From: an uncultured Tenacibaculum sp.
GTDB taxonomy: Bacteria > Bacteroidota > Bacteroidia > Flavobacteriales > Flavobacteriaceae
NCBI RefSeq assembly: GCF_947495995.1
Contig: NZ_CANMAX010000001.1
Coordinates: 992,001 to 1,056,000, forward strand
Reading direction: 5' to 3'
DNA length: 64,000 bases
Shown here: positions 32,878-40,210 of the stretch, in pieces
Position numbering within the stretch: position 1 is the first letter of the stretch
How the letters are laid out: every line of letters starts with the position of its first letter
Made by a program: the position numbers and the translations under genes
Notes under the pieces: generated by a model
Database searches by the model: none
Seen by the model: the letters and a program-made list of their open reading frames with translations, nothing else
Told to the model about the DNA's origin: nothing

Positions 32878-33855
32878 GTGAAATACTTTAGCTTAGCGAT
32901 ATTATTAGTGTCGTTATTTTCTTGTAAAACCAAAGAAAAGCCAATTGAAATACCAATGGAGAAAAAAATTGTTGTAGCACACAGAGGAGCTTCAGGATAT
33001 TTACCAGAACATACAATGGAAGCAAAAGCTATGGCTTATGCAATGCATCCAGATTATATAGAACAAGATTTGGTATTAACTAAAGACGATGTTCCTGTGG
33101 TTATTCACGATATTCATTTAGATGAAGTTACTAATGTTGCTGAAGTATTTCCTGATAGAAAACGTGAAGATGGGCGATTTTATGTAATTGATTTTACTTT
33201 TGAAGAAATTCAACAACTCAAAGTTTGCGAACGTTTCGATCATAAGACAGGGAAACAATTTTATCCAAAACGTTTTCCTAAAGGAAAAGGAAAGTTTAGA
33301 CTGCATTCATTTCAAGAAGAAATAGAATTAATTCAAGGTTTAAATCAAAGTACTGGGCAAAATATTGGTATTTATCCAGAAATTAAAGATCCAGGATTCC
33401 ATCATGAAAATGGAAAAGATATCGCTAAAATTAGTTTAGATATTCTTAGAGAATATGGATATACTTCTAAGAAAGATAAATGTGTTTTTCAGTGTTTTGA
33501 TGCGAAAGAATTAGAGCGTGTTCGAAAAGATTTAAATTCTGATTTATTCTTAGTGCAATTAATAGAATTTCCTGAAGAAACTAAACAGTTAAATCATTTT
33601 GCAACTTATGCAGACGGAATCGGACCGTGGTATAAGCAGATTGTAGATAAAAAAGAAAAAGGAAAATGGTTGTTTACAACATTGGTTAACGATGCACATG
33701 AACTCGGATTACAAGTACATACATATACATTACGATCAGATCAATTAGGAGAGTTTTCTTCTTTTGAAGAACATGTAAAAACAATATTATTTGAAGCTGG
33801 AGTTGATGGCTGTTTTACAGATTTTCCTGATCAAGTTATTAAAATATTACCATAA
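32878..33855 (+). CDS. glpQ: glycerophosphodiester phosphodiesterase, lipoprotein
   Basis: A GTG start at 32878 gives the signal MKYFSLAILLVSLFSC, a lipoprotein. The GDPD barrel carries VVAHRGASGYLPEHTMEAK (His and Arg-Gly motif), IEQDLVLTKDDVPVVIHD (metal ligands Glu and Asp, second His) and IYPEIKDPGFHHENGKD. About 325 residues is normal for periplasmic GlpQ. The enzyme cleaves glycerophosphodiesters such as glycerophosphocholine to glycerol-3-phosphate and an alcohol, supplying phosphate and carbon from lipids. It is anchored in the envelope. No transporter gene for glycerol-3-phosphate is adjacent. A terminator follows. Confidence 0.93.
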   Translation: MKYFSLAILLVSLFSCKTKEKPIEIPMEKKIVVAHRGASGYLPEHTMEAKAMAYAMHPDYIEQDLVLTKDDVPVVIHDIHLDEVTNVAEVFPDRKREDGRFYVIDFTFEEIQQLKVCERFDHKTGKQFYPKRFPKGKGKFRLHSFQEEIELIQGLNQSTGQNIGIYPEIKDPGFHHENGKDIAKISLDILREYGYTSKKDKCVFQCFDAKELERVRKDLNSDLFLVQLIEFPEETKQLNHFATYADGIGPWYKQIVDKKEKGKWLFTTLVNDAHELGLQVHTYTLRSDQLGEFSSFEEHVKTILFEAGVDGCFTDFPDQVIKILP

Positions 33856-33877
33856 CATTTTAGAACATATGGTTACT

Positions 33878-33907
33878 AAAAATCACCTTTTTTGGGTGAT
33901 TTTTTTG
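33878..33907 (+). terminator. rho-independent terminator after glpQ
   Basis: AAAAATCACC (33878-33887) pairs with GGTGATTTTT (33895-33904), then more T. Confidence 0.88.
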
Positions 33908-33921
33908 TTTTAGCAAAGCAA

Positions 33922-33929
33922 TAATTTTG
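33922..33929 (+). promoter_or_regulatory. -7 promoter box (TAATTTTG) of the GNAT/E1-like pair
   Basis: TAnnTTTG consensus 19 bases before the ATG at 33949, after a strong terminator. It defines the pair at 33949-35425 as its own unit. A purine-rich AAAGGGAG precedes the ATG, unusual here. Confidence 0.55.
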
Positions 33930-33948
33930 CGGCTAAAGGGAGAACATA

Positions 33949-34632
33949 ATGTATAAAATAATTGAAGAAGAAGTATTTAGAGAAAACGATACTCTTATCG
34001 ATGTATTCAACAACATTTATCTTTATAAAGTAGGATATAAGAACTTAGAAAAACTATCAAATTTTGTTTTTGAAAAATATGCGTTCCACTATCATAAAAA
34101 ATACAATTGGAAGCCAGATGATGAAGTAAGAAAGGCAATGTTTGAATCGGATAAAAAGCAATTTAAAGATTCTGTTTATTTCGCATATAAAACTTTAGAT
34201 GATCGTTTTTTAGGCACGATAAAAGTGAGTAAAAGAACTACGCAACAGTTCTCTATTGAAAAAGATTTTAATATCAATATAGATGATTTTGTAAAAAGTC
34301 AAAATTTCCCTGTAAACACAATTTGGCATTTAGGTCGCTTGGCAATAGCGTCAGAGATTTTAAAAACAGAATACACAGTGTCTAGCAAAGAATTAATAGA
34401 AAGATTATTAATTCATTCACTCAATTATATAGCTGTAGATGAAAACAATTTAATGCTGGCAGAATCAGATGTGTTAATTCATAAAATCTTTGATCAGTTA
34501 GGAGTTCACATGGAAATCATTGGAGAGCAAAAAGAATTTTTAGGAAGTCCAACTTACCCAGTAATGTTAAAAGCATCTGCAATTCGAAAATGGTTCGAAA
34601 CATCAATAAACAATAAACTTCAATCAAATTAA
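33949..34632 (+). CDS. GNAT-like acyltransferase (FeeM/LuxI/OlsB-type fold suspected)
   Basis: A soluble 227-residue protein without signal peptide. The stretch FLGTIKVSK, a TIWHLGRLAI strand near residue 124 and a helix-rich C-terminal half resemble the N-acyl amino acid synthase/autoinducer synthase branch of the GNAT fold. In that branch the segment E/H-x-x-R-L/F-A-V is conserved. YAFHYHKKYNW near residue 45 also resembles the substrate-mobile N-terminal part of that branch. The family call is tentative. It lies 7 bases ahead of an E1-like gene under one promoter, so the two probably act together. If the fold call is right, the enzyme would transfer an acyl group from acyl-ACP or acyl-CoA to an amine. 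No substrate is visible. Confidence 0.5.
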   Translation: MYKIIEEEVFRENDTLIDVFNNIYLYKVGYKNLEKLSNFVFEKYAFHYHKKYNWKPDDEVRKAMFESDKKQFKDSVYFAYKTLDDRFLGTIKVSKRTTQQFSIEKDFNINIDDFVKSQNFPVNTIWHLGRLAIASEILKTEYTVSSKELIERLLIHSLNYIAVDENNLMLAESDVLIHKIFDQLGVHMEIIGEQKEFLGSPTYPVMLKASAIRKWFETSINNKLQSN

Positions 34633-34639
34633 TTAGAAG

Positions 34640-35425
34640 ATGAAAACTATAAAAGCAATATCAGAAATGCATGATAGCGAGAGGTATCATAAAAATGTAT
34701 TGTATATCACACCAGAACAACAAGATAAAATTAAAGATATTAAAATCGTATTTGGAGGTGTAGGTTTAGGAAGTGTAATTGCAGAATCACTTTTACGTTT
34801 AGGATTTGAAAACTTTGTGTTTATCGACGGAGATGAGGTAGAAACTTCTAATTTGAATAGACAAAACTATACAGAAGAACATATTAATACTTCTAAAGTA
34901 GCATCGATTACTCAACGTTTAACTGCGATAAATCCTGAAGTAAAAGTTACGTATCATCATGTGTTTTTAGAACCAGACACTATTGAAAACTACGTTAAAG
35001 GTTGCGATATAGCTATTAATGCAATTGATTTTGATACGTTACAAACTCCTTTTGTTTTTGATGAATGTTGTAAAGCACTTGGTATACCAGTAATTCATCC
35101 TTTAAATTTTGGTTGGGCAGGAGCAGCTTATGTGGTTACCCCAACGAGTGAACAAATTTATGATGTAGCTAGAAGTACAGGAAGATTTGAGTTAGTTTTA
35201 ATTCAAAATATGTTGAATTATTTCGAAAATAGAAAAGATATCGACTTATCGTGGTTTTACGCTTTTTATGAAGCGTATAAAGCAAAATCAAAAGAAATTA
35301 CACCACCACAACTAATTGTAGGTTCGCATATTGCTGCGGCCTTAGTTACCAATATCGCTTTTAGTTTAAGTAATAATTTACCTGTTAAAACATACCCCGA
35401 ACCTTACTTTTTATCAACACGATAA
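34640..35425 (+). CDS. ThiF/MoeB-family E1-like adenylating enzyme
   Basis: The 261-residue protein keeps the E1 adenylation site. It has an Arg in SERYHKN (residue 15), the glycine loop GGVGLGS (39-45), the Asp strand FIDGDEVETSNLNRQNY (Arg 74), a Lys in INTSKVAS (86) and the Asp of INAIDFD (130). These match the ATP-contact residues of MoeB in order and position. The two CxxC zinc pairs of MoeB/ThiF are absent, and there is no cysteine at all after residue 144. It can probably adenylate a carboxylate but cannot form the E1 thioester, in the manner of MccB-like enzymes. It forms an operon with a GNAT-like gene. No small substrate-peptide gene is visible between the promoter and the terminator. 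Confidence 0.82.
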   Translation: MKTIKAISEMHDSERYHKNVLYITPEQQDKIKDIKIVFGGVGLGSVIAESLLRLGFENFVFIDGDEVETSNLNRQNYTEEHINTSKVASITQRLTAINPEVKVTYHHVFLEPDTIENYVKGCDIAINAIDFDTLQTPFVFDECCKALGIPVIHPLNFGWAGAAYVVTPTSEQIYDVARSTGRFELVLIQNMLNYFENRKDIDLSWFYAFYEAYKAKSKEITPPQLIVGSHIAAALVTNIAFSLSNNLPVKTYPEPYFLSTR

Positions 35426-35436
35426 GAATAAGAAAC

Positions 35437-35468
35437 AAAAAAACCTCAATATTTACTGGGGTTTTTTA
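35437..35468. terminator. bidirectional terminator between convergent genes
   Basis: AAAAAACCTCA pairs with TGGGGTTTTTT (one G-T wobble) with A and T runs on both sides, between the E1-like gene and the LytTR gene. Confidence 0.8.
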
Positions 35469-35483
35469 ATTCTAATATGAGTT

Positions 35484-36206
35484 TTAAAATTCTAGTTCTT
35501 GTTTAAATTTTACCGATTGTCGTCTAGAAACTTCTACTTCTGTATTGTTCTCCATTGTAAATTTTAATTTTCCATTAAACCAAGGAGTAACATTTGTGAT
35601 ATGATTTAGATTTACAATTTGTTGTCTGTTAACTCTAAAAAAAGAGTTTGTAGGTAATCTACTTTCAATTTTGTTTAACGATTTGTAGATCAAAGGTTTT
35701 TTGTCTTTAAAATATACTCGTGTGTAATTACCAACAATCTCGAAAAGTGTAATATCTTGTATGGCAACCATCCAACAATCTTCTCCGTCTTTTAAGAAAA
35801 CCTGACTGGTTGGTGTGAATTGTTTTTGAGGATTTTTTTCTGTGTTTTCCTCTATTTCAATTCGATCTATTGTTTTTTGTAATCGATCTTTATTAATTGG
35901 TTTTAATAAATAATCGAACGCATTGTATTCAAAAGATTTTATTGCATATTCATCATAAGCAGTGGTGAAAATTACCTTCGGAATTTCATCTAACATTTCC
36001 AATAATTCAAATCCGTCTTTTTCTGGCATATTAATATCTAGAAATAATAGATCAGGAAAAGAAGTGTTTATCATCTCAAAAGCATCATCTACATTTTCGG
36101 CTTCTCCAATTACTTCAATATGTTTATGTTCTTTCAATAAAAGTTGTAACTCTTTTCTTGCCAATCGAGAATCTTCAACAATGATAGCTTTTAAGGTAGT
36201 TTTCAT
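35484..36206 (-). CDS. LytTR family response regulator
   Basis: A 240-residue protein with an N-terminal receiver domain and C-terminal LytTR DNA-binding domain. The phosphoacceptor is Asp57 (LLFLDINMPEKDGFELL), the acidic pair is VEDS at 10-13, Thr in VIFTTAYD and Lys in YLLKPINK. The LytTR part shows DITLFEIVGNYTRVYF and FFRVNRQQIVNLNHI. Its ATG overlaps the kinase stop by four bases (ATGA type), so the two proteins are translationally coupled. LytTR regulators usually bind direct repeats spaced one or two helical turns apart. The targets here are not known. Confidence 0.94.
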   Translation of the reverse strand: MKTTLKAIIVEDSRLARKELQLLLKEHKHIEVIGEAENVDDAFEMINTSFPDLLFLDINMPEKDGFELLEMLDEIPKVIFTTAYDEYAIKSFEYNAFDYLLKPINKDRLQKTIDRIEIEENTEKNPQKQFTPTSQVFLKDGEDCWMVAIQDITLFEIVGNYTRVYFKDKKPLIYKSLNKIESRLPTNSFFRVNRQQIVNLNHITNVTPWFNGKLKFTMENNTEVEVSRRQSVKFKQELEF

Positions 36207-37255
36207 AACGGAAGTTTTATAAGCGCAATTACTTCGTCTTCAGTTTCATTTAAATCAAAACTAGCATTATTTCCGTATAAAATTTGAAGACGATCACTAA
36301 TGTTTTTCAATCCAATTTTAGTTGATGATTTTCCTTTTTCAATTTTACCTGTATTTCCTACTTTTATACATAGGTTTTTGTTTTCTTCGAAAATAGTAAG
36401 TGTTACTACGCCACCTTTCTTTTGCTGAGAAATTCCGTGTTTAATTGCATTTTCAATCAACATTTGAATAATCATCGGAGGAATTTCTTGAGTTAGCAGA
36501 TTTTGATCTACATTTTCTACATAAGTTAATCGATCTTCAAACTGAATATAAGAAAGCTCTATAAAATTATTCACCATTTCTAATTCATCTTTAACTTTAA
36601 TAGTGCTATCGCTACTTTTAGAAAGAGAATATCGAAGCAACTCAGATAAACGAGTAATCATGTCTCTAGCTTTTTCTACATCTTCTAACATTAATCCACG
36701 AATATTATTTAAACTATTAAACATGAAATGAGGATTAATTTGTCCTTTTAATGTATTCAGCTGAGAGTCTTTTAAAGAACTTTCTAACTGTAAATATTCA
36801 ATACGTCGCTTTTTTGAATTTATAATTGTTTTAATACTGATGTAAAATAATGCCCAAAAAAGAATGAATAAGAAAATGTTTAGAAATGTAGAAACCATCA
36901 TAATGTGATTTTTAGCATCTAAAGCTGTTTCATGAATTAAGTTATAAGTTACATACGATAAAACGATTAATGATCCGGCATAACCCGAAGAGGTTGTAAA
37001 ATAAGCAACAATAACTTTTACTGATTCTTTTTTTAGCTTATCTAATGATTCTAGAAAACTTTTGATGTAGTTTCTGAAGATTGTACTCCAAAAAATTCCT
37101 AGAAGAAAGAATAATAAGGTTTCTGTAAGTATATACTTTTTTGTTAATCTTTCAGAATTGGTTAGAAACTTAGCATAGCCGTTTAATAATGATGGAATTC
37201 CCCAACCCACAATTTGTAAAATCCAGAACAGTAATTGTTGCGATCTTTTTTGCAT
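36203..37255 (-). CDS. LytS/YesM-type sensor histidine kinase
   Basis: The 350-residue protein has four hydrophobic segments in the first 145 residues (near 8-26, 45-60, 92-107 and 122-142). A short coiled helix follows, then the His_kinase domain with phospho-accepting His176 in KGQINPHFMFNSLNNIRG. The ATPase N-box is PPMIIQMLIENAIKHGI, with a glycine-rich VGNTGKIE and IGLKNISDRL. There is no large extracellular loop, so the ligand may be membrane-borne or detected within the membrane. It pairs with the LytTR regulator whose start overlaps its end. Confidence 0.93.
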   Translation of the reverse strand: MQKRSQQLLFWILQIVGWGIPSLLNGYAKFLTNSERLTKKYILTETLLFFLLGIFWSTIFRNYIKSFLESLDKLKKESVKVIVAYFTTSSGYAGSLIVLSYVTYNLIHETALDAKNHIMMVSTFLNIFLFILFWALFYISIKTIINSKKRRIEYLQLESSLKDSQLNTLKGQINPHFMFNSLNNIRGLMLEDVEKARDMITRLSELLRYSLSKSSDSTIKVKDELEMVNNFIELSYIQFEDRLTYVENVDQNLLTQEIPPMIIQMLIENAIKHGISQQKKGGVVTLTIFEENKNLCIKVGNTGKIEKGKSSTKIGLKNISDRLQILYGNNASFDLNETEDEVIALIKLPL

Positions 37256-37296
37256 AAATATTAGCTCTTAAAGTAAAGATACTATTCTTAGTAGAA

Positions 37297-38406
37297 TTAA
37301 AAACGTTTTAAAATCCAATCTTTAATTACTACCAAAGCATCTTCCGAGAAAGTTTCTTCAATAGTAGCATATTCTTGAACACTTCCTGTTTCTGCTTTCT
37401 GAAATAAATGATTAAATCCATCTAATTCTACAAATTCAGCATCTTTGTTTTTAGCTTCTTTAAGAGCAGTTTTAATTCCGTTTAAGTTTAATTGAGAAAG
37501 TACTTGTATGTCTTTTGAGCCGTTTAATGCTAAAAACGGACAAGTAATTTTTGATAGATATGCCTTAGGATTTGTTTTAATAAAGTTCAACATCCATTTA
37601 GAAGTAAGCATTTTAATTTGACCGTCTATCACAGGTTTTGTTAACTGCATTAATAAAGGACTACTTGGATCTGCTTTCTTTTGTTCAGCTAAAAACGAAT
37701 GAATTTCTGTAGCAATAGTTAAAGAATCTGAAGATTTCTGAGTTATATCGTACATTTTCGCGGCTAATTTTTCATTCTTATCGATAAAATCAGCAGGTAC
37801 ATTTTGAAGTTCCATTGCTTTTCTCGATTGAGTTAATAAAATTTCAGCACCATCTACTCCTGGTCCAGCAAGAGAAATAACAAAAGCTAAGTCTTTACTT
37901 TGTGAAGCGGTAATTGCAGCAATTAAAGAACCTTCGCTATGACCAATTAATCCGATCTTTTTTGTGTCAACAACATTTCCTTTAGTTTTTAAGAATGCAA
38001 TTGCACCCAAAACATCGTCAGCAAAATCGTGACTTGTAGCTCCTTTAAATTCACCTTCAGATTCAGCAATTCCACGATCATCAAAACGTAATACAGCAAT
38101 TCCATTATTAGTTAAGTAATCTGATAATACTAAAAAAGGACGATGATTAAATTGCTTTATTTCGCTATTTCTGTTTTGTGGTCCAGATCCAGAAATTAAA
38201 ATCGCTACTGGTGGATTTTTTTTATCCTTAGGTAATGTTAATGTTCCTGCCAATTTAAAATCTGCTTTTCCACTTTTAAAAGTTACATCTTCTATTTGAT
38301 AAGAAAATGGTGCAACAGGATCTTGAGGTCTTTTTTCTGATTGTCCGAAAACGGAAAGTAAACTAGAAATAAAGAATAAAAAAAGTAGTAAAAGTAAACG
38401 TATCAT
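37297..38406 (-). CDS. exported alpha/beta hydrolase
   Basis: A 369-residue protein with a signal peptide ending near LSVFGQ. The hydrolase core is readable: the oxyanion region AILISGSGPQNRNSE, VLRFDDRGIAESEG, the nucleophile elbow LIGHSEGSLIA (Ser near residue 158), an acid in ALNGSKDIQV and a late His in LDGFNHLFQKA. A helical cap of about 80 residues lies between. It resembles the exported Bacteroidota alpha/beta hydrolases related to dienelactone hydrolase and acyl-esterases. Substrate unknown. It ends 41 bases upstream of the kinase gene on the same strand and may be the first gene of a unit with the two-component pair. Confidence 0.88.
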   Translation of the reverse strand: MIRLLLLLFLFFISSLLSVFGQSEKRPQDPVAPFSYQIEDVTFKSGKADFKLAGTLTLPKDKKNPPVAILISGSGPQNRNSEIKQFNHRPFLVLSDYLTNNGIAVLRFDDRGIAESEGEFKGATSHDFADDVLGAIAFLKTKGNVVDTKKIGLIGHSEGSLIAAITASQSKDLAFVISLAGPGVDGAEILLTQSRKAMELQNVPADFIDKNEKLAAKMYDITQKSSDSLTIATEIHSFLAEQKKADPSSPLLMQLTKPVIDGQIKMLTSKWMLNFIKTNPKAYLSKITCPFLALNGSKDIQVLSQLNLNGIKTALKEAKNKDAEFVELDGFNHLFQKAETGSVQEYATIEETFSEDALVVIKDWILKRF

Positions 38407-38699
38407 AATCAGTAAATTTTTTTAGCTAAACTAAAGATCTTTTTCGCTTTTTAAGCTTGAAATATGATAAGTGGTAAAATAGAAATGCAAACGGTAATTA
38501 TAAGTAGTGAAAACTGTAAGTCGCTAAAAACAAGGGGTTGAGTGAGAATTTCAACCCGTTTTATTCCCTTTTAACCTCTGTTTTTCCCTCTCACCTATGT
38601 TTTTTTTAATAAGAAGAGTTATTGAAGGTTATTTGTAGTGTTGTTAGCAAATAACACCTATCAACATTTAATTTTTAACTACTATTAAACACCTTTATT

Positions 38700-39329
38700 A
38701 TGATTTTAAAAAGAATATTAATTTTAAGTTTTTTCGTTTTTTCGAATATAGTATTAGTGAGTCAAAATGATACTTGTATGAGTCCATCTGAAGATGATGA
38801 TCTTCTTTCAGAACTGAATGCAATCGATAAATGTGTTATTGAAAAAGAGGAAAAAGAAGTAGCAATACCAAAAAAGAAAAGATATCTTAGAATAAGAAAA
38901 ACGAATTATTACGCAAATCTGAGAAAGAATATTAACGACTTAAAAAAGAAGAAAAAAGAACCAGTTAAAGAAGTAATTGCTAAAGAAGTATATCTTGGAG
39001 AAGTAACTCAAGAACCAGTTTTATTACTAGCAAACCAAAATAAAAGAAATTTAAAAGAAAGTTTAGATAGCTATGTTACTGATAACTTAGTATATCCTGA
39101 ATCTTTAAGAGATAAAAATGTTGAAGGTATTGTATGGAGTAGCTTTGTTATTGACACTAAAGGGGAAGTGAAAAACATTGTTACTTTAGGACCAATTGGA
39201 GGTAAATTATTAGAAGAAGAAGCTGCTAGATTATTAAAGGCATTACCAAAATTTACTCCAGGGGAATTAGATGGAGAAAAAGTTAACGTAAAGCATTTAA
39301 TGGCAATAAAGTTTGAATTAAATATATAG
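38700..39329 (+). CDS. exported TonB C-terminal-domain protein (paralog 4, shortened)
   Basis: This 209-residue relative of the genes at 9628, 14701 and 18489 has the signal MILKRILILSFFVFSNIVLV, then C-x18-C with SELNAIDKC. A very basic stretch follows (KKKRYLRIRK, later KKKKKEPVKE), then a TonB_C domain (LVYPESLRDKNVEGIVWSSF, VIDTKGEVKNIVTLGP). Unlike the other three it lacks the middle block with the second cysteine pair. No receptor gene follows. The gene stands alone, after a 293-base gap in which I see only a weak hairpin (38535-38557), and ahead of a strong terminator. Confidence 0.74.
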   Translation: MILKRILILSFFVFSNIVLVSQNDTCMSPSEDDDLLSELNAIDKCVIEKEEKEVAIPKKKRYLRIRKTNYYANLRKNINDLKKKKKEPVKEVIAKEVYLGEVTQEPVLLLANQNKRNLKESLDSYVTDNLVYPESLRDKNVEGIVWSSFVIDTKGEVKNIVTLGPIGGKLLEEEAARLLKALPKFTPGELDGEKVNVKHLMAIKFELNI

Positions 39330-39374
39330 TTCGTATTAGATGTATATATCATAATAAGTGGGAGGAACTATAAA

Positions 39375-39425
39375 AAGAGATTCTAAATGCATAGAAAACA
39401 TTTAGAATCTCTTCATTTATTTTAT
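39375..39425. terminator. long-stem terminator between convergent genes
   Basis: AAGAGATTCTAAATG (39375-39389) pairs perfectly over 15 bp with CATTTAGAATCTCTT (39399-39413). T-rich sequence follows on the plus side, and the minus side also has T after the stem. Confidence 0.8.
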
Positions 39426-39439
39426 TAAAGTCTAAAAAC

Positions 39440-40147
39440 CTACTTTGTTAAAGTATCTGTTCCTAAATAACCATCATTTTTATTGTAATACCAAGCTCTC
39501 ACTTTAGGCATTTTTATACCATTGATAGTTTCTTCTTCAGAAAGTAAAATATATTCGCCACTATCTTTAGTTGCTTTAAAGAACTGATAAACTTCCATAG
39601 CATAGGTTTTCGGATTAAAATAAAAATACCAAGTATCTTTTCCTACGTTTGCATCATAAGTAGCTTTTAAAACCAAATATTCTTTTCCTTTAAAGGTTTT
39701 CTTTTCTACTTTATCATCGATAATAGTTCCATTATCTTTTAACTTCATCGGTAGACCATATAAATATGTGTAGTAGTTCTTAAACAAATTTGCTCTGTCA
39801 CAACTCAATTTGTGTTCTTTTAGAATTGCTTCAGAAGGATTTTCATTACCATTGAAAGCAATTGTACAATTTTCCTTTTCTACAGTATATTTAGTTGTGT
39901 TTTCGCCTCGTTTTGCTTCTACAGAAAAAAACTGATTCGGTAGATTGATTTCTATTTTACTATCTCTTTTCGGATTATTAGGAGTTGTCATAGTAACATT
40001 TAGTGTTCCTTTAAAGGCTTCCCAATTTCCGTTTGGATCGTGGTATTTAATAGCCTTTTCTAATAATTCTTTTCCTGAAATATTTTGAGCGTTTACCAAT
40101 AAATTAAAAGAGAATAATAAACTTAAAAGAAGCGATAGTCGATACAT
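39440..40147 (-). CDS. DUF6503 family exported protein
   Basis: A 235-residue protein with a signal peptide ending near LLVNAQ. The fold looks LolA/LppX-like: AIKYHDPNGNWEAFKGTLNV, a long beta series, KTFKGKEYLVLKATYDANVG and WYFYFNPKTYAMEVYQF. These resemble the Bacteroidota DUF6503 family, and a second member sits at 58856. Proteins of this shape often handle lipids in the envelope, which is inference. It lies 63 bases downstream of the glycerate kinase gene on the same strand, and a 10-bp hairpin abuts its start codon. It may be an accessory member of the catabolic operon or an independent gene. Confidence 0.72.
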   Translation of the reverse strand: MYRLSLLLSLLFSFNLLVNAQNISGKELLEKAIKYHDPNGNWEAFKGTLNVTMTTPNNPKRDSKIEINLPNQFFSVEAKRGENTTKYTVEKENCTIAFNGNENPSEAILKEHKLSCDRANLFKNYYTYLYGLPMKLKDNGTIIDDKVEKKTFKGKEYLVLKATYDANVGKDTWYFYFNPKTYAMEVYQFFKATKDSGEYILLSEEETINGIKMPKVRAWYYNKNDGYLGTDTLTK

Positions 40148-40177
40148 AGTACATTAGATTTATTGAACTAATGTACT
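40148..40177. repeat. 10-bp inverted repeat abutting the DUF6503 start codon
   Basis: AGTACATTAG (40148-40157), ten bases, CTAATGTACT (40168-40177): a perfect stem ending one base from the ATG at 40147-40145. It could be an operator or an mRNA hairpin that limits translation. Confidence 0.5.
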
Positions 40178-40210
40178 GTTTTTTGAAGAATGTATACGTG
40201 AATTAACAAT

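Noticed and set aside
34640..35425. E1-like gene as moeB or thiF
   Set aside because: No CxxC zinc pairs, no catalytic cysteine and no molybdopterin or thiamine genes nearby.
38464..38541. A 25-codon plus-strand frame between the alpha/beta hydrolase and TonB-C paralog 4, suggestive of a signalling peptide near the LytTR system
   Set aside because: Too short to support, with no export signal, promoter box or processing motif visible. It lies on the strand opposite the LytTR genes and is separated from them by the hydrolase gene.
38535..38557. Inverted repeat GGGTTGA...TCAACCC as a terminator
   Set aside because: No gene ends here and the tail is only moderately T-rich. It may be chance.
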